Made by a program: the position numbers and the translations under genes
Assembly: GCA_038049695.1 (NCBI GenBank)
Contig: CP142456.1
Coordinates: forward strand, 43,566,001 to 43,630,000
DNA length: 64,000 nucleotides
Reading direction: 5' to 3'
DNA from: Cinnamomum chago
Lineage: Eukaryota > Streptophyta > Magnoliopsida > Laurales > Lauraceae
Notes under the pieces: generated by a model
Database searches by the model: none
Told to the model about the DNA's origin: nothing
The model's input: the letters and a program-made list of their open reading frames with translations, nothing else
In this document: positions 21,656-32,414 of the stretch, piece by piece
Numbering within the stretch: position 1 is the stretch's first letter
How the letters are laid out: every line of letters begins with the position of its first letter

Positions 21656-21792
21656 GGTCGACCGAGACACAGGTCTCGGTCGACCGAGACAACTGGAAGT
21701 CATTTTTTCCAGAACCTGTTCTGTAGCTCCAACGGTCAGAAATTTGACCGTTGTGCTTTCTCGGTCGACCGAGACCTGTTTGCCGGTCGACC
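21656..21792. promoter_or_regulatory. GGTCGACC palindrome cluster, TG2 5' LTR (4 copies)
   Basis: Four copies, several in the longer palindrome CTCGGTCGACCGAG. The same four are in the 3' LTR (27463-27599). The cluster ends about 28 bp before the TATA box. Confidence 0.82.
21728..21752 (+). promoter_or_regulatory. MSA-like element in a hairpin, TG2 5' LTR
   Basis: TCCAACGGTCA (21728-21738) fits the plant mitosis-specific activator consensus YCYAACGGYYA exactly. It forms the left arm of an 8-bp inverted repeat, AACGGTCA...TGACCGTT (21731-21752). A further CCGTTGG at about 21802 gives a third AACGG core on the minus strand. MSA sites bind three-repeat MYB factors at G2/M; use by this element is inference. 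The 3' LTR copy is at 27535. Confidence 0.6.
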
Positions 21793-21820
21793 GAGGACTA
21801 GCCGTTGGCAACTTTTTGGC

Positions 21821-21826
21821 TATAAA
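21821..21826 (+). promoter_or_regulatory. TATA box, TG2 5' LTR
   Basis: TTTTTGGCTATAAAGTCC; the 3' LTR copy is at 27628. Confidence 0.7.
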
Positions 21827-22457
21827 GTCCATTCATTTCCAACCTTTTTCAAGGCTTGATACTTGAACCTTTGAGACCATTTTGGAGCCAAAGAAAGGGG
21901 AAGAAGTTGGAAAGGCTAGAGGGCTATTTGGAAATCAAACTCATGAGTTTTTAAAAGGTACACCTTTATAGTTATTTTGATTTCCATTCAAATGAAATCC
22001 ATGCATGTTCAAATCCTTTGTATTTTCATTTATGCATGATTTCAAGCCCTTAAAGAGTTGTTTAGCAAACTCAATATCTTTCTTGGTAAATTAGATTGGT
22101 TTGCAAACTCTCTTAACTAAATCACATGCTTTCTTAGACTTTTACATTCATACAACTTGTTTAGTTCAATTCTTAAAGTTGTTTGAATTTCTCATGTGAT
22201 TAGTTTTCTCTTCAATCATCATTTTATAAGCTTAGATTTTAAAATGCATAATGCATTCATTTAAGAGCTTCTTTGTTGAAATTGATTGAAGAAACACACT
22301 CATACACTTGTGCACACACTTTAGCTTAATTGAGTGTATGTTTGTAATTTGTATTAAACTTTCATATTAGCCTATTCAAGAGGCAATTTCATTTGAGCTT
22401 AAATTGTAATCTCTTAGAGTGATCTTTTGGAAAGACACCTTCTTAGAGAAATCTCTA

Positions 22458-22630
22458 TTTGTAAAGGTTATTGCTTAGCCTAAGAAAAGCATCTTGTAAG
22501 GTTATTGCTTAGCCTAAGAAAAGCATTTTGAAAAGGTTATTGCTTAGCCTAGAAAAGCACATTGTAAGGTTGTTGTTGAGCCTAGAAAAACAACATTGTA
22601 TAGGTTATTGCTTAGCCTTTGAAAAAGCAT
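22458..22630 (+). repeat. R/U5 minisatellite, TG2 5' LTR (5 units)
   Basis: Five units on the TG-family consensus, identical in number in the 3' LTR (28265-28437). Confidence 0.88.
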
Positions 22631-22895
22631 AAATAGTGGAAATCCGGTGGGGTGTTGGATTCACAAGCCGGTAGTGGATGTAGGCATTGAGGCCGAACCA
22701 CTATAAATCTTGGTGTTGTGGTGCTTGCATTTGTGGTGATTCTTTTATTAGCTTCCGCATATTGTATGGTTAATCATCACATGTGACTAGTTTGTGTTAA
22801 GAAATTAATATTGATTTAAATTGGTCACAATTGTAGCTCACCCTATTCACCCCCCCCCCCCCCCTCTAGGGTTAGGATCCTCGTGGACTTTCAAT

Positions 22896-22907
22896 TGGTA
22901 TCAGAGC
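22896..22907 (+). promoter_or_regulatory. Primer-binding site, TG2
   Basis: TGGTATCAGAGC, two bases after the LTR. Confidence 0.93.
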
Positions 22908-23009
22908 CAAGTGCTCTAATCCCTTAGGATCAAGTGTTTGGAACTCTTGATTAGGTGTAAAAACCTAGAGTTAAAACCCTAGAGTAGTGCTTATTTGAAA
23001 ATCATTGAA

Positions 23010-24539
23010 ATGGACTCCACTATGCTAGACTTTGTAGATTCTTCTAGACCCCTCATTCTTCCATCTTATGGAGATTCAAACATTGAAATTAAAGAATCTC
23101 AACTTGAATTAAAAGAAGAAGAATATGATGAACTTGAAGCCTATGAGGAATTGTACACATGGTCCTTAGAGGTTTCCAAGAAAAATAAAAGATTAAAAGA
23201 AGATTCTATAAGGCTAAACCAAGAATTAGACTCTTCTAAAAATGAACTTAGAGAAAAGGATGAATTTATAAATTGTGTAGAATCTAAGTTCATGATCTCT
23301 TTAAATAATCTATCTAACATTCAAGATGAACTAAAAGAATTAAAGATGGATTATGAAAATGTCAATAAGGAAAATCTAAAACTAAGAGATCAATTACAAA
23401 GGCAAGATAAAGACTTTAACAATCTTGAATCTAAATTGACTATCTCTAAGGAAAATTTATCTAATGCTCAAGATGAATTAAATGAGATTAAGATAAATTG
23501 TGATGAGTTTAAAAATGAAAATTTAAACCTAAGAGATACAATTAAAAGACAAGATAAAGACTTTAACAACTTAGAAGCCAAGTTGATCAAAAGTAATTTA
23601 AAAACTCAAGAGCTTGGAACTAATGTTGTTAATGACCTTAAACATAAATTACAACTTGCCAATGAAGAGCTAATCAAATATAAGGAACTTGAAAATGAAC
23701 TTTCAAAAGTTAAAAATGAAAATTCAATCCTTATAACCAAAGTCACTCAACTTGAAACCTATAAACAAAAGTATGAGTGCAAGTTTACCCAAAGTGAAGA
23801 GAAACTTGAAAAATTATTCAAATTGGGTAAACCTCATGGAGATAGGACGGGCATTGGATTTAATAGGAATATGTCTTATAACCCTAAATTCACCAACACA
23901 TTTGTGAAAGGTGAGTCCTCATTCTCTAGCACTCACACTTCTTTGCCCAAGTCTAAATGTAATTATTGTGGCATTGAAGGACACTTTACATTTGAGTGCA
24001 AACTAAGAAAGAGAAGCCATGTGTCTAAACCCATCTTTGAACTCAAAAATGGAAAATCAAACTTGAAGGGTAAGACACTAAAAACCAAGGAAGACTCCAT
24101 AAAGCTTAAACAAGTGAAACCAATTAACAAGGAGTCTCCCAAGATAGATTCTAAAAGGATTAAACAAGTTAAACCAAAAATCAAAGAATCTATTAACAAA
24201 AAGCTTCTCAACCTACCTCCCTTAAGTCAAAACATAAAAGAACTTTTGAAGAAATTTACAAAGTTAAATCTAAATTTCAAAAGTCAAGTAAAGGGAGAAA
24301 GTAAGAAGAAAAGAAAAGTGAAGCAATCCCCTAAGAATCAAACTCACCAACTTCAAAAGACTAATCACCATTCTAAGCCAAATTTAGTAAAATCTAAATA
24401 TCATGGTGATAAGTTTAAATTGAAAATTTATCAAGTTAAATCTCCTATAGTTGGTGAGAAGCCCAAAATAGACCTCAAAGTTCAACCCTCCCAAGACCTT
24501 AGGTGGATTCCAAAAGCTATCTACTTAGTCAAACCTTAA
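23010..24539 (+). CDS. Gag-like protein of TG2 (coiled coil plus CCHC zinc knuckle)
   Basis: Homologue of the TG1 product, 509 codons, unbroken. I take the ATG at 23010, which matches the TG1 start; an in-frame ATG at 22995 would add five residues. The acidic N-terminus is almost identical to TG1. The coiled coil (about residues 45-285) differs by an internal deletion and several substitutions. The knuckle CNYCGIEGHFTFEC starts at residue 317. The Lys-rich tail ends DLRWIPKAIYLVKP. That a frame of more than 500 codons stays open in two diverged copies, while pol genes nearby are full of stops, suggests selection for the protein or recent origin from coding parents. It probably forms particles with help from another element's enzymes. 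Confidence 0.86.
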   Translation: MDSTMLDFVDSSRPLILPSYGDSNIEIKESQLELKEEEYDELEAYEELYTWSLEVSKKNKRLKEDSIRLNQELDSSKNELREKDEFINCVESKFMISLNNLSNIQDELKELKMDYENVNKENLKLRDQLQRQDKDFNNLESKLTISKENLSNAQDELNEIKINCDEFKNENLNLRDTIKRQDKDFNNLEAKLIKSNLKTQELGTNVVNDLKHKLQLANEELIKYKELENELSKVKNENSILITKVTQLETYKQKYECKFTQSEEKLEKLFKLGKPHGDRTGIGFNRNMSYNPKFTNTFVKGESSFSSTHTSLPKSKCNYCGIEGHFTFECKLRKRSHVSKPIFELKNGKSNLKGKTLKTKEDSIKLKQVKPINKESPKIDSKRIKQVKPKIKESINKKLLNLPPLSQNIKELLKKFTKLNLNFKSQVKGESKKKRKVKQSPKNQTHQLQKTNHHSKPNLVKSKYHGDKFKLKIYQVKSPIVGEKPKIDLKVQPSQDLRWIPKAIYLVKP

Positions 24540-26919
24540 GGCCTTGAACCTCATTGACCAACCTATTCTTTAATAGTTAAATCCTTTTGTTGGTCATGTT
24601 GCTTTGCATTTTGGTTCTTTCTTAGTTACATTTCATAAAATGCATTGCTTCTTTATGATCAATTGATTTTGTCTTCATGCACCTTTCTAGTTACATATCA
24701 TGGTTTTCAAAATCTCTTGATTATAATTTCATCATGTTTGATTTGCTTTTTGCTCTCATTTAAGTCATATGTTTTGCATTGCACTTCTACATGATCAATT
24801 GATTGTGATGTTAAAAGCTTTCATAGCTAATTTAGTCATGATCAATTGTTGTTAAATCATTTGATGGATGTCTTAGTTAAATCCCTTTTGTAAATCAAAT
24901 GATTTGAATCAATTCAAGTTTTTCCATGGATTCCTAAGTTAAACTTTAATATGGAAAATCATTGTTTTGAATAATCAACTTGTATGTGTTTCAATTAAGT
25001 TATATCTTTTCAAATACATTGTTGATAATTAATCTTCAAAATCATTCTTTTTATGCTCATTGTTGGATTTTGTTTACCAAAATGATTTGAAGATTATTTG
25101 AATGGAATTGCTCTTTAACATCACTAGTTATATTCTTCAAAGCACGTTCCATGATTCTCATTTCCTTTTCTTTTGGCTTTATTATCTTAGAAATGGAAAT
25201 GAATGTTGTTTGCATCTTTACTTATTTAGTTATTCCTTTTATATGCAATTGACTTTTGGTTCCATGTATGGTTGTGAACTTGCAATTTTTTTGTAGAAAC
25301 CATACTAGAACCCAAATCCATCCTCTATGCACTCTAGTCATATTTCTATATGGATGGTTATGATGTTGATTCATGTAGATTCTCTTGGAGTCATCCTTAT
25401 ACATGTTTCAACTTCATATGTAGTGTTCTTGATCATATGAATCTCTTTGAAATCCATTCCTTCATTTATGTTGGTTGATGGATATCTTAGTAGTTGAATT
25501 CATATGATTTGGACACTTTGAGAATTGCATGCTTTGTCTAGTCATATCTTTTGCATTGCAATTTCTCTTGTTCATCACTATGCTCTTTAGGAATATCATT
25601 AAAAGTGATGAATATGCATTAATGATGCTTGATGGAAGTTTACCACATCCTTGCTTTTAATCATGTTATCATATTCAATTGGTTTCATTTGGTATAACTT
25701 TCCATTGATATCTATCCAATTGATATCTTATCTTGTGTATGTGATAGACATTGTGTGCATTGGATTGAACTTGACAAGTAATATGATTATTCCATGTCAC
25801 ACACCATTAGCATCATAATGCTCATGATTGCCACCTCTTTTGATCATTTAGTTATATCTCATGACCACCATGTTTATGTGTTCATAATATTGGTTGGTTA
25901 TTAGGTGAGGTTGGCTTCATGTTTGAATTTCATTTCACTCAATTTGCACTTTAATAAGTCATATTTTTTGATTGAATGAAATGATTTTCAAAATCTTACA
26001 TAGCATATGATTTTCATAAGTTATATTGATTAATGCTATGTTTGAGTTAACCCCATATCATGGATAGCTCTAATTTGGATTTCTCCTAATAAGTAATTTT
26101 CTTAAATCCATTTTAGAGTGATTGAGTTTATAGTCACATCCTTTAATCTCAATTGATATGTTTATTTCAATTGATATCCATGATTGCTTTTCCCATTAGT
26201 CCTAGCTCTCTTTTGGTAAATTGATCATATTGTGCTCAATAGTTAAATGAATCTAATCCTTTCCTTGAAGTTAACCCTCACTTGGTTAAACCATCTTCTT
26301 CTTGCACCTAATAGTTAAATCTTTGTCAAAAGTTTGACAAAAGAAGAGAATGGATTGAGGGGGAGTGTAAACCTTCATAGGAAGTATTAGTTGTGATCAA
26401 ATTGACCATTGGAATGCCTTTGAGCCCTTAGAGACTACTATCTCACATGATAGCCTGTTATGTATTTCATTTTCGATTTCATTTGTTAACAGGTGCTACT
26501 AAAGGTATTTTCCTTGTTTCATGTGTGTAGGTACCTTTGCAATTTAATGGCAAAGGGGGAGAAATTATGCATGTTCTCAAAAGGGTGAAGAGAAAGTCCA
26601 AGCTTCCAAAGGGGAGTGTTGTGTATGATCTTCTACAAGGGGAGAGAATACATACCTTGCCAAAGGAAGAAAGAGGCATGGTCAAAGGGGGAGAGCAAAT
26701 AGAAGAAAGAAAGCTTGGAGCTATAGAAGATGCTTGGCTAAAGAGAGGAAGATGAGAAGAGAAAGCTTGAAGAATGATCAAGCTCCAAGCATCAAGAAGA
26801 TTGAAGAAAAGAGCCCAAGAGCCCAAGCTAAGAGAAGGAGCATCCAAGAAGATTTCAAGACTTGTCCAGCTTAGGGGGAGCTGAAGACTTAGTGTGTAAT
26901 TTCTATGATGAGTAAGTTG
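24540..26919 (+). other. TG2 non-coding 3' region
   Basis: About 2.4 kb, AT-rich, collinear with TG1. TAGTTAYATYTT-like motifs recur (for example about 24624, 24997, 25126, 25847). Open frames are under 125 codons and not shared in TG1. Confidence 0.75.
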
Positions 26920-26941
26920 CCATCAAATTGCAAAGGGGGAG
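26358..26941 (+). promoter_or_regulatory. Five polypurine motifs (multi-PPT), TG2
   Basis: AGGGGGAG at 26358, 26554, 26686, 26873 and 26934; the last primes next to the 3' LTR. Confidence 0.85.
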
Positions 26942-26974
26942 ATTGTTAGGTCTTTTGTTTTTGCAATTTGATGG
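26920..26974 (+). other. 14-bp inverted repeat enclosing the PPT and LTR start, TG2
   Basis: CCATCAAATTGCAA (26920-26933) and TTGCAATTTGATGG (26961-26974), loop 27 nt. Same arms as TG1 though the loop sequence differs. Confidence 0.85.
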
Positions 26975-28695
26975 ATGCATTTGCACTTTAGCATCATTTG
27001 GATTCACACACTAGCATTGTTTTAGAAAACCTTGAAATCTAGTTTTATACATGCATAGCTTTTAAGATTTGGAAAAGTCTTTGCTTTATGCATGTTTTGG
27101 TTTTAAAGTTGGATGCATTGGTTTTGAAACCCAAACTCTTTTTGAAAACCTATTTCCTTGTGCACTACATTTGGAAAATCATGTTAGGTATTTAGGTTTG
27201 AGTTTTGCATACTTTCAGCACCTTTAGAATCAGTTTTGTATGCAATTTCATTTGAAAAGAGTTTTTCTCAAATCAAGCTAGCCTATGGTTTTAAAGTTTT
27301 CAAATTTGTTTAGGCTTCTTTTAATCATGTTTTAATAACCTTTAGAATCTCTAAAACATGTATTTAAGCTTGATTTAGTGGCCAAAAGGTCCCCCAAAGA
27401 AATACCTTTGAAATGACAAAAGTTGCATTTTTGCAAAAAGGGGGTGTCCCGGCAGTGTCGCCGGTCGACCGAGACACAGGTCTCGGTCGACCGAGACAAC
27501 TGGAAGTCATTTTTTCCAGAACCTGTTCTGTAGCTCCAACGGTCAGAAATTTGACCGTTGTGCTTTCTCGGTCGACCGAGACCTGTTTGCCGGTCGACCG
27601 AGGACTAGCCGTTGGCAACTTTTTGGCTATAAAGTCCATTCATTTCCAACCTTTTTCAAGGCTTGATACTTGAACCTTTGAGACCATTTTGGAGCCAAAG
27701 AAAGGGGAAGAAGTTGGAAAGGCTAGAGGGCTATTTGGAAATCAAACTCATGAGTTTTTAAAAGGTACACCTTTATAGTTATTTTGATTTCCATTCAAAT
27801 GAAATCCATGCATGTTCAAATCCTTTGTATTTTCATTTATGCATGATTTCAAGCCCTTAAAGAGTTGTTTAGCAAACTCAATATCTTTCTTGGTAAATTA
27901 GATTGGTTTGCAAACTCTCTTAACTAAATCACATGCTTTCTTAGACTTTTACATTCATACAACTTGTTTAGTTCAATTCTTAAAGTTGTTTGAATTTCTC
28001 ATGTGATTAGTTTTCTCTTCAATCATCATTTTATAAGCTTAGATTTTAAAATGCATAATGCATTCATTTAAGAGCTTCTTTGTTGAAATTGATTGAAGAA
28101 ACACACTCATACACTTGTGCACACACTTTAGCTTAATTGAGTGTATGTTTGTAATTTGTATTAAACTTTCATATTAGCCTATTCAAGAGGCAATTTCATT
28201 TGAGCTTAAATTGTAATCTCTTAGAGTGATCTTTTGGAAAGACACCTTCTTAGAGAAATCTCTATTTGTAAAGGTTATTGCTTAGCCTAAGAAAAGCATC
28301 TTGTAAGGTTATTGCTTAGCCTAAGAAAAGCATTTTGAAAAGGTTATTGCTTAGCCTAGAAAAGCACATTGTAAGGTTGTTGTTGAGCCTAGAAAAACAA
28401 CATTGTATAGGTTATTGCTTAGCCTTTGAAAAAGCATAAATAGTGGAAATCCGGTGGGGTGTTGGATTCACAAGCCGGTAGTGGATGTAGGCATTGAGGC
28501 CGAACCACTATAAATCTTGGTGTTGTGGTGCTTGCATTTGTGGTGATTCTTTTATTAGCTTCCGCATATTGTATGGTTAATCATCACATGTGACTAGTTT
28601 GTGTTAAGAAATTAATATTGATTTAAATTGGTCACAATTGTAGCTCACCCTATTCACCCCCCCCCCTCTAGGGTTAGGATCCTCGTGGACTTTCA
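26944..28695 (+). repeat. TG2 3' LTR
   Basis: 1752 bp; matches the 5' LTR apart from the shorter C run. Palindromes 27463-27599, TATA 27628, minisatellite 28265-28437. Followed by GAACT and the resumed inner copia gag. Confidence 0.94.
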
Positions 28696-28700
28696 GAACT

Positions 28701-29340
28701 TTACACCAAATGGGCCAAAGACGAAGAGATGGCCAGATGTTACATACAGGCATCCATGTTTAGTGTTTTGCAACACAAACATCAATCCTATAAGACTGCA
28801 TATGTTATTATATCAAACTTAAAGGAGATGTTTGCGGAACAGGGCAGGCCTGTTAGACAGGCTGCTATGAGGATGCTTATTAGCACCAAGATGGCTGAAG
28901 GCACACCAGTATAGGACCACATGTTGAAAATGATGGACTCATTGAATGAGTTAGATGTACTGGGGGCTGCGATTGATGCAGAATCGCATATTGACATAAT
29001 CCTTGAATCACTACTAGAGTCATTCAACAATTTCAAGATCAATTATAATATGAATAAGATGAATTTGACTCTAGCGGAGCTTTCTAGCCAGCTGGTGGTG
29101 ACTGAAGGGATCATGAAGAAGAAGCCAACTGCCCTGATGACAGAAAAGTGATTTACCAAGTCCAAACCGAAAGGCAAAGGGCGGAAAGGTAAGAAGAAAT
29201 CAGTTCCGAAGGTCCTAAGGTGGAGAATGGTCCTAATGGTGGTGTTGGCAAGGCTAAGGGGTCGGGGAGAAAAGGAAAGTGTTTCCACTATGGTATGACA
29301 GGACATTGGAAAAGGAATTGTCCAGATTTTCTGTCTAAGA
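28701..29340 (+). pseudogene. Inner copia gag, 3' part
   Basis: Central and C-terminal Gag of Ty1/copia type: KWAKDEEMARC, NLKEMFAEQGRPVRQAAM, SLNELDVLGAAID, NKMNLTLAELSSQLVV. In-frame TAG near 28912 and TGA at 29149, then a frameshift before 29220. The zinc knuckle reads CFHYGMTGHWKRNC: the second Cys is Tyr, so metal binding is lost. The missing N-terminal part is 20945-21136, separated by TG2. Confidence 0.9.
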
Positions 29341-29394
29341 AGAAGACCTCATGTATGATTGAGTCACTTGTTTCAGAAGTTAGTTTTGCAACTG

Positions 29395-29660
29395 GTACAT
29401 CAGAATCTTGGTGTGTGGACTCCGGGGCAACTAATCACATATGTAATTCGTTACAGGGGTTCAGGGAAACCAAGAGGCTCAGTGACGGAGAAATCATTGT
29501 CAACCTAGGATCTGACGCTAAGGCAAAGGCTATTTCAGTGGCAGAATTTAATTTTAGTTTCTAGTTTAGTGAATAAAAGTTATTCCGTTACTTTTGGTAC
29601 TGAAGTTGTCATAAAGAGGAATGGTGCTTTTGTATGTTCTGGCAAGGTAACCAATGAACT
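29395..29660 (+). pseudogene. Inner copia protease, internally deleted
   Basis: Aspartic protease start WCVDSGATNHICNS with intact D-S-G. Compared with the outer copy (58141-58470), about 70-75 bp are missing near 29545-29590 and the frame is lost. Confidence 0.85.
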
Positions 29661-29679
29661 TTATTAGTTAACTCCCACA

Positions 29680-30330
29680 ATGTGTGAGATACATGATACT
29701 AAAACAATTAATAGACCATCATTGAAGAGGAAATCACCTTCATCTAATCCAACAAAACTTTTGCACTTGAGGCTAAGTCATATAAACCTAAATAGGATTG
29801 ACAGGCTAGTGAAAGATGGTATCTTGCCTTCATTGGTGGTAGAACCAATGCCTGTCTGCGAGTCCTGTCTGGAAGGTAAAATGACCAAAAGGCCCTTTTC
29901 ATCAAAGGGCAATAGGGCCAACGATTTATTGGAATTAGTGCATACTGATGTATGTGGACCCATTAATGTCAGGGCCAGAGGAGGATATGAGTACTTCATC
30001 ACTTTCACAGATGATTATTCAAGATATGGATACATATACCTTATGCACCGCAAGTCCGAGGCTTTTGAAAAGTTCAAAGAGTTTTGAGCGGAAGCGGAAA
30101 AGCAATTAGGTAAGAGTATCAAGACTCTTCAATCAGATCAAGGAGGGGAATATCTCTCTGGTGATTTTATGGGACACTTATCAGAAAATGGGATTATATC
30201 CTAGTTGTCCGCTCCTGGTATGCCTCAACAGAATGGAGTAGCAGAAAGAAGGAACCAAACTCTTTTAGATATGATTAGGTCTATGCTGAGTCTCTCAGGA
30301 TTACCTATATCCTTTTAGGGATACGCCTTG
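29680..30330 (+). pseudogene. Inner copia integrase core
   Basis: GAG-pre-integrase HHCC finger (LRLSHINLNRI, then CESCLEGKMTKRPF) and DDE catalytic core: VHTDVCGPI, FTDDYSRYGY and SDQGGEYLSGDF carry the acidic residues. TGA at 30085, TAG near 30203 and TAG near 30317 break the frame. A functional form would insert cDNA into the genome. Confidence 0.9.
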
Positions 30331-31632
30331 GATACCGCGATGTACATACTAAACCTAGTACCATCTAAGTCTGTACCTAAGACTCCCCGGGAGTTGTGGT
30401 TCGGGCGAAAGCCTAGTCTACAACATTTACACATTTGGGGTTGTCCGGCACATGTGCTAAAGGTTAAAACAGATAAGTTGGAAACGAAGTCAGAAGTATG
30501 CACGTTTGTAGGATATCCTAAAGGAACTAAAGGTTGGTTATTCTATAATCCCAAAAAGCAGAAAGTGCTGGTGAGCACCAATGCGGTTTTTCTGGAGGAA
30601 GATTATATGATGGACCGGAAATCTTTAGAAAAAGTGATCTTGGAAGAGATTCAAGAGCAATCAATTCCAAATCCAAGTATGACCGAACTTGAGGAAGAAC
30701 CGCCCTTACCAGACCCAGTAGTTACACCAGTGCCTCGTCGTAGTGGGAGAATAGTCAGGCCCCCTAATAGGTTCTCGTTCTTGGGAGAGTCTTACGAGGC
30801 AATCCCGGAAGAACTGGAACAGGATCCCTGTAACTATGATGAAGTAATTAATGACATAGATTCGGGACATTGGCAAGATGCTATGAAAGCTGAGATCGAG
30901 TCTATGTACTCTAATTAGGTATGGACACTTGTGGACTTGCCTGCTAATATCAAACCTATTGGGTGCAAGTGGGTCTACAAAAGAAAGAGAGGACCAGATG
31001 GAAGAGTTGAGACCTTTAAGGTCAGGCTTGTTGCGAAAGGGTATACTCAGAAAAAGGGTATCGATTATGAGGAAACCTTCTGGCCAGTAGCCATGCTCAA
31101 GTCCATCCGGATACTGCTATCCATAGCGGCTCATCTCGATTACGAGATTTGGCAAATGGATGTGAAGACGGCGTTTCTCAACGGCCATCTTGAGGAAGAC
31201 ATCTATTTGATGCAGCCTGGCGGTTTTATAGCTAGTAACCAAAAGCAAAGAGTTTGCAAGCTGCAGAAGTCTATTTATGGACTGAAGCAGGCATCCCGAA
31301 GCCGGAACATCCATTTTGATCGGGTAATCAAATCATTTGGTTTTACTCAAAAACCGGATGAGTCATGTGTGTACATGAAAAATGAAGGTGACAGGGTAGT
31401 TTTTTTGGTTTTATACGTCGACGGCATCCTTCTCCTTGGGAAAGATATAGGAATGATGTCAACAGTAAAAGTTTGGTTAGTTAAGACTTTTGATATGAAG
31501 GACTTGGGAGAAGCTAGTTACATCCTAGGGATCAAACTGCATCGAGACCGGAAAAATAGGATGATTAGCTTATCTCAAGATGCTTACATAGATAAGGTAC
31601 TGGTACGGTTTTTTATGCAGGACTCCAAGTAG
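30331..31632 (+). pseudogene. Inner copia integrase C-terminus and reverse transcriptase
   Basis: Integrase tail ([29 protein letters not shown]), TAG at 30916, then RT: NIKPIGCKWVYKRKRGPDGR, QMDVKTAFLNGHLEEDIYL, SIYGLKQASR. The catalytic box reads YVDG instead of YVDD, losing one metal-binding Asp. TAG at 31630 ends the segment. The RT is inactive by this alone. Confidence 0.92.
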
Positions 31633-32399
31633 GGTATCACACTTTTTAGGCATGGAGTGCACCTTTCCAAGGATCAGGGCCCAAGACCCCGGAGGAAAAG
31701 GAGCAGATGAGAGCAATTACATACACTTCGGCTGTTGGTAGCCTCATGTATGCTATGCTATATACTAGACCGGATATCTGTCATGCAGCAGGCTTAGTCA
31801 GCAGATATCAGTCTAACCCAGGTCCTGACCATTGGACTGCTGTAAAATGTATCCTCAAGTACTTGAGAAGGACTAGAGATTACATGTTAATTTACGGCAG
31901 TGATGAGGTGATTCCAATCGGGTACACAGATTTTGACTTTATGTCAAACAAGGATTTCAGGAAATCCACCTCTGGTTATGTGTTTATGCTTGGCGGAGGA
32001 GCCATCAGCTGGAGGAGTATTAAACAGGAACGTACCTCTGATTCCACCTCTGAGGCTGAATATGTAGCGGCTTGTGAAGAAGCTAAGAAAGCAGTATGGC
32101 CCAAAAGATTCCTTTTGGAACTTGGAGTGGTACCTTTGGCGCGACAACTGCTCACAGTTTATTGTGACAGCAGCGGGGCAATCGCTCAGTCCAAAGAACC
32201 CATGAGCCATAAAATCCAAAAGCACGTACAGAGGAAGAATCACTTGGTCAGAGAGATTGTGTAGAGAGGTGATATTGCAATCACCAAGATAGCTTCTGCG
32301 GACAATATGGCAGATCCCTTTACTAAGCCTTTGACCACCAAAGTTTTTGAGCAGCATGTAGACGAGACGGCAATGAGATGCAATCCTGACTGCCATTGA
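31633..32399 (+). pseudogene. Inner copia RT end and RNase H
   Basis: After a frameshift at about 31640-31700: YTSAVGSLMYAMLYTRPDI, then RNase H with KSTSGYVFMLGGGAISWRS, SEAEYVAACEEAKKAVW and the ADNMADPFTKPL tail. A TAG near 32262 splits it. The C-terminus ends just before the polypurine tract. Confidence 0.9.
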
Positions 32400-32403
32400 G
32401 CCC

Positions 32404-32414
32404 AAGTGGGAGAT
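32404..32414 (+). promoter_or_regulatory. Polypurine tract, inner copia
   Basis: AAGTGGGAGAT immediately before the 3' LTR; plus-strand primer site. The same string precedes the outer 3' LTR (62930-62941). Confidence 0.88.

Larger units (their letters stand above)
21137..22893 (+). repeat. TG2 5' LTR
   Basis: TGTTAGGTCTTTTG to GGACTTTCA. Parts in order: TTGCAATTTGATGG block, GGTCGACC cluster, AACGGTCA hairpin, TATA box 21821, minisatellite 22458-22630, a CCGGTGGGGTGTTGG segment, C run, end. Confidence 0.94.
21137..28695 (+). mobile_element. TG2: gag-only, Sirevirus-like non-autonomous LTR retrotransposon
   Basis: TSD GAACT (21132-21136, 28696-28700). LTRs 21137-22893 and 26944-28695; PBS 22896; one Gag frame 23010-24539; non-coding 3' region; five PPT motifs. 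Total 7.56 kb, with nothing inserted in it. The two LTRs (1757 and 1752 bp) differ in the stretches I compared only by a C run of 15 versus 10, which explains the whole length difference. That implies a very recent insertion. The design equals TG1, with strongly diverged LTRs but the same internal order. No enzyme domains; probably still mobilisable if a partner supplies protease, integrase and RT. Confidence 0.93.
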
